From contig NZ_FYDG01000017.1 of the NCBI RefSeq assembly GCF_900187365.1, positions 1 to 55,868 of the forward strand: a DNA stretch of 55,868 nucleotides, read 5' to 3'. Position numbers and translations under genes: made by a program. The notes under the pieces are model-generated. The model was not told where the DNA came from. It ran no database searches and was given only the letters and a program-made list of their open reading frames with translations. Shown here piece by piece: positions 25,081 to 34,125 of the stretch (the stretch's first letter is position 1; each line of letters opens with the position of its first letter). This DNA is from Rhodoblastus acidophilus. GTDB lineage: Bacteria > Pseudomonadota > Alphaproteobacteria > Rhizobiales > Beijerinckiaceae.

Positions 25081-25715
25081 AAACCGAGGATCTCATCGCC
25101 GCTCTGGCGGCGGACAACGAAACCAGGGCCGCGCCAATGTCGCGCGCGTTCGCGCTCGACCTCGGCGCCGGTTTTATCGTCTCCGTTGCGTTCTTCTTCG
25201 CCGCGTTGGGCGTGCGCGACACGTTCTTCGCCTCGCTCGGCGATCCGCGCTTTCTGTTCAAGTTCGTGTTCAGCCTGAGCATGGCGGCGAGCGGGTTTGT
25301 TCTGGCGTGGCGGCTGGCGCGGCCGGCGGCCGACGCAAGACGGGCGCTCAAAGCCGTAGCGATCGCGCCGGCGCTGATCGTCGCCGCCTGCGTCGCGGAA
25401 ATGGCCGTCACGCCGTCAAGCCTCTGGGCTGAACGGATGATCGGCCACAACGCCGTGCATTGCCTGACGTTGATACCGTTGATGGCGTTGGCGCCGCTGA
25501 TCGGCCTGTTCGCGGCGTTGCGGCATGGCGCGCCCGGCGACGGCCGTCATGCCGGCGCGGCGGCGGCTCTGGCCTCGGCGGGCCTGTCCGCCACGCTCTA
25601 CGCGATGAATTGCGCCGACGATTCGCCGTTCTTCCTCGCGGTCTGGTACGTGATCGCCGCCGCGATCGTCGTCATCGCCGGCTGGCTGGCCGGAGGGCGT
25701 TGGCTGAGGTGGTGA
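25077..25715 (+). CDS. nrsF: NrsF-type anti-sigma factor (DUF1109)
   Basis: A 212-residue inner-membrane protein with six predicted helices of the DUF1109/NrsF family, which holds the cognate ECF sigma factor inactive. Two periplasm-facing type cysteines, C129 (AVHCLTLIPLM) and C179 (AMNCADDSPFF), match in position the conserved pair needed for metal sensing in Caulobacter NrsF. Its ATG overlaps the sigma-factor TGA. Heavy-metal or redox stress is therefore the likely signal. Targets of the system other than itself are not evident in the window. Confidence 0.9.
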   Translation: MKTEDLIAALAADNETRAAPMSRAFALDLGAGFIVSVAFFFAALGVRDTFFASLGDPRFLFKFVFSLSMAASGFVLAWRLARPAADARRALKAVAIAPALIVAACVAEMAVTPSSLWAERMIGHNAVHCLTLIPLMALAPLIGLFAALRHGAPGDGRHAGAAAALASAGLSATLYAMNCADDSPFFLAVWYVIAAAIVVIAGWLAGGRWLRW

Positions 25716-25736
25716 GACGTTCCGGCGGCGAGGATA

Positions 25737-26111
25737 TCATGGCGCGAGACGCGCCCTGACGAAGGCGGCGACCAAAGCGAGTTCGGTCACAATGGCGAGC
25801 CAGACGCCGGCGCCGGCGCGCTGAAGCAGCCATTCATGAAAGCCGAGCGCCGCGAGCGTTGCGCAAGCGATGGCCATGCCGGCGGAAATCGCGTCCCGCT
25901 CCGGCGATTTCCGCGCGTCGCGAACCAGAAAGAGCATGACGCCGAGGCCGAGAAACAGCGCCGCGCCTCTGCGCGCGACGATCAGAGCCGGTTCGGGCGC
26001 ATCGATGCGCCAGAGCGCCAGCACAAATTCCGGCGCAAGCATCCAGACGGCCGAGAGAAGCAGGCACAGGGTCGCGGACATGCCTGCGAGCGCGCGAAAG
26101 CTGAACGTCAT
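25737..26111 (-). CDS. Small four-helix membrane protein of unknown function
   Basis: A 124-residue protein with four hydrophobic segments (LCLLLSAVWMLAPEFVLALW, a block around RRGAALFLGLGVMLFLV, ISAGMAIACATLAALGF and LAIVTELALVAAFV). No motif allows a functional call. It converges with nrsF, 21 bases away, and is divergent from the exbB operon. Uncharacterised small membrane proteins of this architecture are frequent in alphaproteobacteria. Confidence 0.7.
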   Translation of the reverse strand: MTFSFRALAGMSATLCLLLSAVWMLAPEFVLALWRIDAPEPALIVARRGAALFLGLGVMLFLVRDARKSPERDAISAGMAIACATLAALGFHEWLLQRAGAGVWLAIVTELALVAAFVRARLAP

Positions 26112-26255
26112 GACAAATGTGTCTCAAGTCTGATCGGACGCAAAGTCGACCATTCTCGCGTCAGAGGCAATATGGCGGCGCCCGTTTCGCCTGCGCCCGA
26201 GGCGGGACCGGCGTGAGCGGGCGCCAAACTTTTGCGCTTGCCCACGACCCATAGC

Positions 26256-26274
26256 TATGTAATCGCTTCACATA
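26256..26274. promoter_or_regulatory. Imperfect dyad before exbB, candidate operator
   Basis: TATGT and ACATA arms are separated by nine bases, about 30 bases before the exbB ATG and close to where a promoter should be. Outer arms pair exactly; inner bases do not. It could be the site of a metal-responsive regulator for the Ton genes, but it does not fit the Zur-like site at 36267. Confidence 0.3.
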
Positions 26275-26302
26275 TATTGTCGAGATGGAGTGAATCGCGC
26301 TC

Positions 26303-26941
26303 ATGAATTCCATTGGCCTGTCGCCGCTCGCCCTGTTTCTGCAAGCCGGCGTCGTCGGTAAGGGCGTCATGACGCTGCTCCTCCTCGTTTCAGTTTGGAG
26401 CTGGGCGTTAATTCTACAGATTTGGCTGTCCGGCCGGCGCTTATCGGCGGCGGTGACGGCCGCGCGCGGCGACGAAGAGGCCGTCCTGGTCGCCGGAATC
26501 CTCGAAGCCGGCGCCCGCGCGCAGACGGTGAGGGTCGCGACCGAAACCCACGCGGACCGGCGTTTGCGGATTGGCGAGAGCATGGCTCGCGCCGCCCGCG
26601 CCCTGCTGCTGGAGGCCGAAGGCGGGCTGCCGAGCCTCGCCGCCATTTCCTCTACGGCGCCCTTCGTCGGCCTGTTTGGCACGGTCTGGGGCATCATGTC
26701 CTCGTTCGCCTCCATCGCCGACGCCCATGACACCTCGCTCGCCGTGGTCGCGCCCGGCATAGCCGAGGCGCTCGCCGCCACCGCCATCGGGCTCGCCGCC
26801 GCCATTCCGGCCTCCGTCGGCTACAACAGGCTCTCCGCGGCGTTCTCGCGCGTCTCCGCCGATCTCGACTGCCTCGTGCAGGAGCGCGCCGACCGGCTTG
26901 CCGCCGCCGGCGGCCCCGCCGCGGTCAAGGAAGCCGCGTGA
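26303..26941 (+). CDS. exbB: ExbB/TolQ-family proton channel protein
   Basis: A 212-residue inner-membrane protein with the ExbB pattern: one N-terminal helix ([20 protein letters not shown]), a cytoplasmic loop, then two helices ([15 protein letters not shown] and [22 protein letters not shown]). With ExbD it uses the proton gradient to energise TonB. It overlaps exbD by one base. The three-gene unit exbB-exbD-tonB originally preceded a TonB receptor and an ABC importer, both now remnants. TolQ is the alternative, but the following TonB and receptor favour ExbB. Confidence 0.88.
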   Translation: MNSIGLSPLALFLQAGVVGKGVMTLLLLVSVWSWALILQIWLSGRRLSAAVTAARGDEEAVLVAGILEAGARAQTVRVATETHADRRLRIGESMARAARALLLEAEGGLPSLAAISSTAPFVGLFGTVWGIMSSFASIADAHDTSLAVVAPGIAEALAATAIGLAAAIPASVGYNRLSAAFSRVSADLDCLVQERADRLAAAGGPAAVKEAA

Positions 26942-27417
26942 TGCGGAATTCCTCGGTCGGCAAATCCAGCGGCGTTTATCGGGCGCAGGCGGACATCAAC
27001 GTCACGCCGCTGGTCGATGTCATGCTGGTGTTGCTGATCATTTTCATGGTGACCGCGCCGATGCTCACCGCCGGCCTGCATGTGAACCTGCCGCAGGCGA
27101 AGGCGGCGCAAAAGCTCGATCCCAAGCCGCCCGTGGTGCTCACCTATGGCAAGGACGGAACAGTCGAACTGGACGGCCAGAGCTATCGGGTGGAACAGAT
27201 CGCTGAAGCGGTGGAGGCGAAGCTCGGCGACGACCGGACTCAGCCGATTCACCTGCGCGCCGACCGCGACGCGGCTTATGGCGATGTCGTCGGCTTGATG
27301 GATGTCCTTGCGGCTCATGGCCTGACGCGACTCGCCGTGCTCACCGGCCCGGCCGGGAAGAGCGAACCGCCCAGGCCCGACAAAACCACAGCCGGCGCGC
27401 CGGCGCCGCGTCCATGA
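26941..27417 (+). CDS. exbD: ExbD/TolR-family protein
   Basis: A 158-residue protein with one N-terminal helix carrying the conserved Asp of the proton path (DINVTPLVDVMLVLLIIFMV) and a periplasmic domain with LRADRDAAYGDVVGLMDVL. The C-terminus is Pro-rich and longer than usual. It forms the energising complex with ExbB and TonB. The ATG at 26941 shares a base with the exbB stop, and its own stop overlaps tonB by ATGA. Confidence 0.9.
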   Translation: MRNSSVGKSSGVYRAQADINVTPLVDVMLVLLIIFMVTAPMLTAGLHVNLPQAKAAQKLDPKPPVVLTYGKDGTVELDGQSYRVEQIAEAVEAKLGDDRTQPIHLRADRDAAYGDVVGLMDVLAAHGLTRLAVLTGPAGKSEPPRPDKTTAGAPAPRP

Positions 27418-28256
27418 GCCCCGGACTGCTGAGGGGACGCACGCGCCTGACGCTGACGGGCGTGTCCTTCGCCGCGCATTTCGCAGTCCTGTCGGCCCTG
27501 GCGCTGGCGCCGACGCCGCCGGCCGTGCTCGCGCCGCTCAACATCGACGTCATTCCGCAGGGCGATTACGTCGTGGATACGGTCGCCATCGCCGGAGACA
27601 ATACGCCAAACCCCGCGCCGGCGCCTGCCGAACCGGCCGAACCCGAGACCACGCAAGAGGCGCCCGCCGCCCCGTCGCCCCCTTCCGCATCGGCTCCGCC
27701 CGCGCCGGCCCTCCTCCAAGCCGATCCAAATGCTCGAAAAGCGGAATTGGCGGCGCAGGACAAACAGCGTCGCATTCGCGAACAGCGACGGCAGGCGGCG
27801 GTGGAAGCGCGCCGCGAGGCGGCGGAAGAAGCCGCGGATGAGGCGCGGCTGGAGCGTTTGCGGGAGAAGCGGCGCCGCGAGGCGCTGGCGCGGCGCGACG
27901 CCATGCGTCATACGGCGGAGCAGGGCGGAGGGTCGGAAGCGCATCGCGCCGGCGTGGCCAATGGCGCGGCGCAACATGCGGCGCGCGTCAATTACGGCGC
28001 CATCATTTCCGCCGAACTCAACCGGCACAAAACCTATCCCGCGACCGCCCGCGAACGCGGCGAGTACGGCGCGGTCGGCGTCGCCTTCACCGTCGGCGGC
28101 GACGGGCGCATCGTCAGCCATTCCATCATCAGTTCGTCAGGCTCGTCGGCGCTGGATGGCGCGGTTCACGGCATGATGCGCGCCGCCCATGCGCCGCCGC
28201 CGCCAAGCGGCTCGTTCCGCGGCAGCATCGTCGTTCGATTCAACCTCAACCAGTAA
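27414..28256 (+). CDS. tonB: TonB-family energy transducer
   Basis: A 280-residue TonB-like protein. After one membrane helix (LTGVSFAAHFAVLSALALAP) comes a Pro/Ala-rich linker, then an unusual charged Arg/Glu/Ala helical stretch at about 104-165 that resembles TolA. The C-terminal domain has YPATARERGEYGAVGVAFTV and ends SFRGSIVVRFNLNQ. It couples inner-membrane energy to outer-membrane receptors. Its own receptor downstream is broken, so it may now serve the intact receptor at 36323-38497 or others. Confidence 0.85.
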   Translation: MSPGLLRGRTRLTLTGVSFAAHFAVLSALALAPTPPAVLAPLNIDVIPQGDYVVDTVAIAGDNTPNPAPAPAEPAEPETTQEAPAAPSPPSASAPPAPALLQADPNARKAELAAQDKQRRIREQRRQAAVEARREAAEEAADEARLERLREKRRREALARRDAMRHTAEQGGGSEAHRAGVANGAAQHAARVNYGAIISAELNRHKTYPATARERGEYGAVGVAFTVGGDGRIVSHSIISSSGSSALDGAVHGMMRAAHAPPPPSGSFRGSIVVRFNLNQ

Positions 28257-28445
28257 GCCGTACGCTATCCTGAGGCCATGCTATCTATTTTCGTTTTTTA
28301 ATGACTAAACGCCCAAGGGCCAAAATGCGCGCCTTGGTCACTTTATCAGCATATTGCCGCCACAATTCGCTTTGTCCGATGACTAAGCCCCGATTATTTA
28401 TGTAACGAAAGTAAGTACTTTCTTCCTCTGAAAACGGAGAGGTCC
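28257..28445. other. AT-rich strip with a possible gene fragment on the minus strand
   Basis: A low-GC stretch between tonB and the broken receptor. On the minus strand the frame ending at 28285 reads YFRYINNRGLVIGQSELWRQ, then YADKVTKARILALGRLVIKK, which looks protein-like, unlike shadow frames in this window. It faintly recalls an OB-fold segment of error-prone DNA polymerase, but I am not confident. The plus strand should hold the receptor promoter and its GGAGAGG ribosome site at 28435-28442. Confidence 0.3.
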
Positions 28446-29032
28446 ATGGGTCGCTCCCGCACGATGATCCGCTCTCTCCTGTGCGCTGGCTTGTCGCTGA
28501 GCGTCTGCCTGCTGGCCGCGCGCGGTTGGGCTCAGGTCGTCGTGCCCGAGGTTCAGGTCGAGGGCGCCGCTCCGGGCCGTTCCGAAACGGCGGCCGATGC
28601 GGCGGCGGCCTCCGGCCGCTCCGACGCGCTTCCCTCCCGACGCGTCGGGGCGGCCACCGCCTATGACGCCAGCGGCGATGGCGATCTGCCCTCCGTCGAC
28701 GCCCCGGCGATCGCCCGCTCCCCCGCCGCCAATCTCCCGGGCGGCGCCAAGGCTTCACCCTGTCGCCGATCCTGCACATCGTCAGCGACCGTTACGGCGA
28801 CGCCGCGCACAGGCAGCCGCTTGACGGCTACGCCACCGCCGATCTGCGGCTCGCCCATCGCAAGCCGGTCAATTTTGGCGAGATCGAAGCCAGCGTGACC
28901 GTCGCCAATCTGTTCGACGCCAGCTATATCGGCCAGATTTCCAGCGGCTTCCATCAGGCGACCTCGGCCTCCGGCATCTACTATCCGGGCGCGCCGCGCG
29001 CCGTCGTCGGCAAGCTCGCGTGGCGTTACTGA
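28446..29032 (+). pseudogene. TonB-dependent receptor, N- and C-termini joined by a large deletion
   Basis: The N-terminus is a normal receptor start: a signal peptide (IRSLLCAGLSLSVCLLAARG) then VVVPEVQVEGAAPGRSE. Near 28747 the frame shifts and the sequence becomes the receptor C-terminus: GFTLSPILHIVSDRYGDA, then DGYATADLRLAHRKPVNFGE, then VANLFDASYIGQISSGF, ending KLAWRY at 29032. About 500 residues of plug and barrel are missing, and the two parts are out of frame. It follows exbB-exbD-tonB, which marks it as the dedicated receptor of this uptake locus. Confidence 0.85.
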
Positions 29033-29598
29033 CGCGAACCCGCCCCCAACCGCATCCCCTCGCCTATGTCGCGCAAACCCATGTCGCGCCCTTTCCCTAC
29101 CGCGTGCGCGACGTGGTCCTGCTCGGGCGGCTGCCGCAGTCGGGCTGGCTGGCGCCGGTCCGCTCGCGCGATTTCCGCGCCGCCGACGCCCTGCTTGACG
29201 AACTGGGCATTCTGGCTCTGGCCGAGCGTCCCTACACCGAAATTTCCGGCGGCGAGCGGCAACTGACGCTGATCGCCCGCGCGCTGGCGCAAGGCGCCGG
29301 CCTGCTGGTTATGGACGAGCCCATGGCGGGCCTCGACTATGGCGCGCAGGTCCGGCTGATGCGGCTGTTGCAAACCTTGAGGAACAAGGGCATCGGCGTG
29401 CTGGTCAGCACCCATCATCCCGAACACGCTTTTTGGGCCTCGGACCGGATCGTCCTTCTGGAACAGGGGCGCATTTCGGTGAGCGGCGCGCCCCGCGCCG
29501 TGCTCGACGCCGAGGCGATCAAACGGCTTTACCGCGTGACCGTCACGGCGCTCACAGCTCCTGACGGCCGCGCCGCCTTCCTGCCGGAATTAGCGTGA
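29033..29598 (+). pseudogene. ABC transporter ATPase lacking its Walker A half (FecE/BtuD-like)
   Basis: About 188 residues of an iron-siderophore/B12-type ATPase. Present are the Q-loop (LAYVAQTHVAPFPYRVRDVV), a signature ISGGERQ, Walker B (GLLVMDEPMAGLD) and the switch His (VLVSTHHPEHAF). Walker A and the first 80 or so residues are missing, so ATP binding is not possible. The sequence begins immediately after the receptor stop, meaning the binding protein, permease and N-terminus were lost in a second deletion. A GTG at 29020 could still give a protein, but a non-functional one. Confidence 0.8.
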
Positions 29599-29811
29599 AA
29601 ATCTCGGCGCGGATGGACCTCTCGGCTTCCCGCCAAGCGTTCGTGCGCCGTGATGCGATGATCGCCGGCCGTCATCTGACGCCGGAACAAGCTCGCCGGC
29701 CCTCCGATCGCCATTTCCATTCAATCGAGCCGAACGCGCCGATCGGACACGTCATGGAGTCCTGCGTCGGCGCCCGCTCAAACGCGCGGCCGATCCGGCG
29801 CGCCGCTCAAA

Positions 29812-32800
29812 TCAATATTCCCACTGCGCCCCGACGCCTAGGCTGGTCGATCCGTCGGCGCCGGCCTCGCCCTGCACGCGGAGGCGCTTGGTGACGTCGA
29901 CGCTCAGGGTCGCCGCGCTGTCCTCGGGCTTGGTCCCGGTGCGCGCGCCCACCGAGACGTTGGGCAGGATATAACGCGACGAGCCGACTCTGGGGCTGCC
30001 GTCGGGGCCGAACTGCACGTCCAGCGAGTCCACGCCCATGGCGCGGCGCATCTTGTCGAACACGTCGGCGCCGCCCTGGCCCGAGAGCATCGCCACCGTC
30101 TGCGCCAGTTGCAGCGACTGCACCGGGGTGAGCCCGCTCGACGCGCTGTTGAACAGCAGCCGCGACAGCACCTCATCCTGCGGCAGATCCGGGGTCGACG
30201 AAAAGGCGAAGCGCGGCTGATCGGCCGGGCCGCTCACCTGGAGTTGCGCGGTGACGTCGCCGGCGGCGCTGCTGGCGACGAAATCCAGTTCGGGGATGAC
30301 GTCGCCAGCGAAAACGATATTGCCCCGGCTGAATTCGAGCCGCTTGCCCGCCAGCGCGATCAGGCCACGCCGCAGTTCGAACGCCCCTTGCGCGACCGGC
30401 TTGTCGAGCGCGCCGACCACCTTGATGTCGCCGCCCAGTTCCGCATCCATGCCGCGCCCGTGGATGAAAATATGCGACGCGCTGACGGCGACGGCGAGGT
30501 CGGCGTTAAAGGCCGGTTTGCCTTTCTTGCGCGGCTTCCTGTCTTGGAGGGCGATGCGGGCGCGGGCGGCCTCGGTCGGCTTGATGTGGCGGATGTTCTC
30601 GAGCGGGCGGTTGGCCGAGGGCAACCGGTCGGGCACGCGCACGTCGATTTTCTCGAACGCGGCCTTGCCGCCGATGCGCGGGCGCTGGGCGAGCGGCCCG
30701 CTCACTTCGAGCCCGAGATCGGCGATGAGAGTCACAATCTCGTTCGAGGCCAGACGGGCGTTATGGCCGGTGACGCGCAGATTGGCGGGCAGCCCGGCGC
30801 CGAGCCGGACGGCGCCGCCGATGTCCACGGCGCCGTCGCCAGCGCGGGCGTGGAATCTTTCGATCACGATCTCCTCGCCGCGCCCGCGCAACACCGCTTC
30901 GACGCTCTCGAATTTCACCCCATTGAGCGGGTCCTCGAACAGACCGTCAGCCAGCGCGACGGTCCCGGAGAGAGCGGGATGCGCCGGGGCGCCTTGCGCG
31001 CGGGCGTCGAGCGTCAGTTTTCCCGCGACGCGCTGGCCGCCATCCGCCAGCAGCGTATTGGCCAGCGCCGCGTCGAGCGCGCCGCGCAAAGCGAGGTCGA
31101 GCGATCCGTCGGCGGAAAGCGGCGCCTGCCCCTGCACAGTGAAAGCGCCGCCGCGCGGCAGATCGAGCCGCAGGTCGAGGCTGGTGCGCTTGCCCTCCAA
31201 CCGGCCGCTGGCGCGCAGATCGGCCGAAGCCACGCCCGCCGCGCGCATCTGCGGCGCCGAGAGCTTTTTCGCCTCCACGCGCCACGCGCCCTCCGGCGCC
31301 GAGGCCGAGCCGGTGAGGCGGGCGTCGACATCCAGCGCGCCGGACACAGCGAGATCGGGCGCGAACATTCTGGCGAGGTCGAGCGGCAGCGCCCTGGCGG
31401 CCAGGGTGAGATCGAGTTTTTCGCCCGCCGAACCCGACAGGTCGAGCCGGCCGGCGCCGGCCTTCAACGCCAGCCCGGAAATGGTCACGCCGCCGGCGGG
31501 AAAGCCGAACGCGGCGGGCGCGATCAACGAAATTTTTTGCGCGCCGCGCCGCGCCTCAAACGCCGTCAGATCGAGTTTCAGCGGCGCGCTGGCGCCCAAA
31601 ATGCCGCGCGCCTCCATCGCGACGCCGCGCGCTTCCGTCGTCAGCGAAAATTCGCTGCCGTTCACGACGGCTTTCGCCGTGGCGCGCAATTTCGGGATGG
31701 ACTCGCCGGCGATGTCCGCACGGTCGAGCGCCGCCGTCCCCTCCACGCGCGGCCCGCCGAACAGATTCTTCGCACGCGCATCAATCGCCAGAGCGGCGAG
31801 AGAGTTTTCGCCGAAGCGCAGGCCGGAGGCGTCGAGTTTGAGCGCGCCGTCCTGCCGGTCGCCATCGCGGCGCAGGGCGATTTTCGCCGCCAGCCGACCG
31901 GCGAGCTTTTGGCGCGCGAACGCCGAGAGGTCGTCGAGGTTTCCCGCCGCGAGATCGAAATCGCCATCCAGCCGCTTCGCCGCGTCCAGCTTTCCCGCCC
32001 CATTCAGCGCCAGCGAGCCGAAGCGGATTTCGCGCGCGACAAAGGTTCCGGCGCCGGCTGCGTCGCGCGAAAATTCGGCGACGCCCGAAGCCGGCTTGCC
32101 CTCGGCCACGCCCGCCAGCGCGACGCGGGCGCGCGGCGCCGCGATGAGGTCGCGGCCCTCGACGTCGAGCGTCAACCGCGCGACGCTGCGCCCCATCGAG
32201 CGCAGGTTTTCGACATCGACCGAGGCCGCGATGTCGGGATGGGCCAGCGACCCGGTCAGCCGCCCCTGCGCGGCGACGCGCCCCGCCATGTCCTTCGCCG
32301 CGCGCGAAAGATCGGGCGCCGCCAGACTGAAGGATACATCGGCCTTGTCGTCATCGGCGGCGCCGTCGATGCGCGCGGAAAACTGCCGCCCGGACAGCGT
32401 CAGGTCGGAGAACGCGAACCCTTTGGCGCGTTTGCTGAGGCCGCCCTTGAGTTCAGCCTTGCCGCCGAGCAGCCCGTCCAGCAGCTCCACGCCGCTCGCC
32501 AGTCCTTCGCTGCGCAGCGACAGTTTGGCGTCGAGCCGCTCCGTCGGCGCGCCGCTCAGCTCGACCTGTCCCTTGAGCGCGCCGCGCAGGTCGGACCGGG
32601 TCAAAGCGGCGAACCGTCCAAGGTCGGAAAGGTCGAGATCGACCCGCCCTTTGACCGCGCGCGGGCCGAAGACGCCCTGAGCGGATAGCGAATCCTCGCC
32701 CGACTTGAATTCGGCCACCGACACGTCGGTGGCGCCGTCGGGCGCGGCGCGTCCGCGCAGCGTCAAAGCGAAGGCTTCGCCCAGGGCGCGCGCCAAAGCG

Positions 32801-34125
32801 GGATCGGAAAAATGCAGGCCCGCGCCGGAGGCGTCGGCGACAAGTTCGACGCGGGTGGCGGGATCGGTGACGAGGCCGTTCGGCGTGGCGGCGACATGGG
32901 CGTCAAGACGGCCGAGTCGGTCCCGGCGCAGCGCGGCGTCGGCGACATGCAGGGTGAAATCGAGTTGCGGCGCCTTGAGCGCGCCGGCGGCGTCGAGGCG
33001 CATCTCCAACGCGCCGATCTCGACATCGCCGGCGCGGGCGGGCGCGTCCCGCTCGCCGCGCGATTGCAGGCGCACATGCGCCGCCAACGTCTGGTCGGCC
33101 GTGAGCGCGCCATCGAGGTCGAGCACGGCTTCCCTTGCGGAAATGTTGAGGTGCTCGATGGCCTTGCCGCCGTCGTCGGCGGCGACGAAGGCGCCGGTCA
33201 GCGCGGTGTCGCCGGAGAACACCGGGGCGAGCGCGGGCGGCAGGATCTTTTCCAGCGCGCCGTGGATGTCGAGCCGCAGCGCGCGGGCGCCGGGGCGTTG
33301 CTCCATGCGCCCCTCGCCCTGGATCGTCGCCAGCGCCCCCGCCGTGAACGAGATTTTGGCGGCGAAGGCGTCGAGCGGCGCCGCGCCGTCCAGTTCGAAA
33401 TCCACCGGCGGCAGGCCGTCGAGATCGGCGGCGTGGGCGATCAGGCCGCCCGCCGGTTCATGCGCGGCGAAGGCGGCCGCAAGCTCTCGCGTGCGCGGGT
33501 CGAAACTCAGCCGCAGGTTCAGCGCGCCGGGCGCATCCTGGCGTTGCGCGCGAAAACCGAGGTCGAGCCCGTCGTCGAACTTGCCCAATGTGGCGTGGCC
33601 GTCGCCCGCCAGCCGCGCGGCGACGCCGATCACCGGCTCGCCCAGCGCAAATTGCGCGAAGGAGAAATCGCGCAGCACCACTTTGACCGGAAGCTCGTAA
33701 TTCAGCCAGTCGGCGAAGGAAGCGGATTCGGCTGGCTTTTTCGCCTCGCCGACCGGCGGCCGCAGCCATTCCAGCCGACCCAATTCCAGCTTGTCGACCA
33801 GCAGCGTGCCGGTGAGCAGCGCCGAGCGCGTCCACACCAGCCGCGCCTGATCGAGCTTGAGCCATGGCCCCTGCGAGTCGGAAAGCGTGAGGCCGCGAAT
33901 GGTGGCGTCCGACGACAGCGCGCCATCCACGGCCTCGATCTGAACCCGCATGTCCGGCGAGGACAGGGTGTTTTCGATGACGGCGGCGAGCAGGCCCTTC
34001 TGGTCTTCGCCCACCGCGACCGGCCCACGCGGGCGGGCGTAATGCAGCAGCGTCCCATAGGCGCCGAGACCGGCGGCGGCCAACGCCAGCGCGAGAACGA
34101 GCAGGATGCGGCGCCAATGTCTCAA
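29812..34125 (-). CDS. tamB: Translocation and assembly module protein TamB
   Basis: A 1437-residue inner-membrane-anchored protein of the TamB/YtfN (AsmA-like) family. One N-terminal helix (ILLVLALALAAAGLGAYG) is followed by a very long beta-repeat region, rich in short alternating hydrophobic strands, and the C-terminal TamB domain with LRRGLIALAGKRLEFSRGNI and a conserved ending VGAQWEY. Such proteins form a lipid-conducting groove across the periplasm and pair with TamA. The start is TTG at 34125, overlapping the tamA stop, so translation is coupled. Confidence 0.93.
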   Translation of the reverse strand: MRHWRRILLVLALALAAAGLGAYGTLLHYARPRGPVAVGEDQKGLLAAVIENTLSSPDMRVQIEAVDGALSSDATIRGLTLSDSQGPWLKLDQARLVWTRSALLTGTLLVDKLELGRLEWLRPPVGEAKKPAESASFADWLNYELPVKVVLRDFSFAQFALGEPVIGVAARLAGDGHATLGKFDDGLDLGFRAQRQDAPGALNLRLSFDPRTRELAAAFAAHEPAGGLIAHAADLDGLPPVDFELDGAAPLDAFAAKISFTAGALATIQGEGRMEQRPGARALRLDIHGALEKILPPALAPVFSGDTALTGAFVAADDGGKAIEHLNISAREAVLDLDGALTADQTLAAHVRLQSRGERDAPARAGDVEIGALEMRLDAAGALKAPQLDFTLHVADAALRRDRLGRLDAHVAATPNGLVTDPATRVELVADASGAGLHFSDPALARALGEAFALTLRGRAAPDGATDVSVAEFKSGEDSLSAQGVFGPRAVKGRVDLDLSDLGRFAALTRSDLRGALKGQVELSGAPTERLDAKLSLRSEGLASGVELLDGLLGGKAELKGGLSKRAKGFAFSDLTLSGRQFSARIDGAADDDKADVSFSLAAPDLSRAAKDMAGRVAAQGRLTGSLAHPDIAASVDVENLRSMGRSVARLTLDVEGRDLIAAPRARVALAGVAEGKPASGVAEFSRDAAGAGTFVAREIRFGSLALNGAGKLDAAKRLDGDFDLAAGNLDDLSAFARQKLAGRLAAKIALRRDGDRQDGALKLDASGLRFGENSLAALAIDARAKNLFGGPRVEGTAALDRADIAGESIPKLRATAKAVVNGSEFSLTTEARGVAMEARGILGASAPLKLDLTAFEARRGAQKISLIAPAAFGFPAGGVTISGLALKAGAGRLDLSGSAGEKLDLTLAARALPLDLARMFAPDLAVSGALDVDARLTGSASAPEGAWRVEAKKLSAPQMRAAGVASADLRASGRLEGKRTSLDLRLDLPRGGAFTVQGQAPLSADGSLDLALRGALDAALANTLLADGGQRVAGKLTLDARAQGAPAHPALSGTVALADGLFEDPLNGVKFESVEAVLRGRGEEIVIERFHARAGDGAVDIGGAVRLGAGLPANLRVTGHNARLASNEIVTLIADLGLEVSGPLAQRPRIGGKAAFEKIDVRVPDRLPSANRPLENIRHIKPTEAARARIALQDRKPRKKGKPAFNADLAVAVSASHIFIHGRGMDAELGGDIKVVGALDKPVAQGAFELRRGLIALAGKRLEFSRGNIVFAGDVIPELDFVASSAAGDVTAQLQVSGPADQPRFAFSSTPDLPQDEVLSRLLFNSASSGLTPVQSLQLAQTVAMLSGQGGADVFDKMRRAMGVDSLDVQFGPDGSPRVGSSRYILPNVSVGARTGTKPEDSAATLSVDVTKRLRVQGEAGADGSTSLGVGAQWEY

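Noticed and set aside
30109-32688. Very long plus-strand open frames (800+ codons) opposite tamB
   Set aside because: They lie antisense to a clearly conserved gene and are Arg/Ala/Gln-rich without any motif; such mirror frames are common when third-position GC is high.
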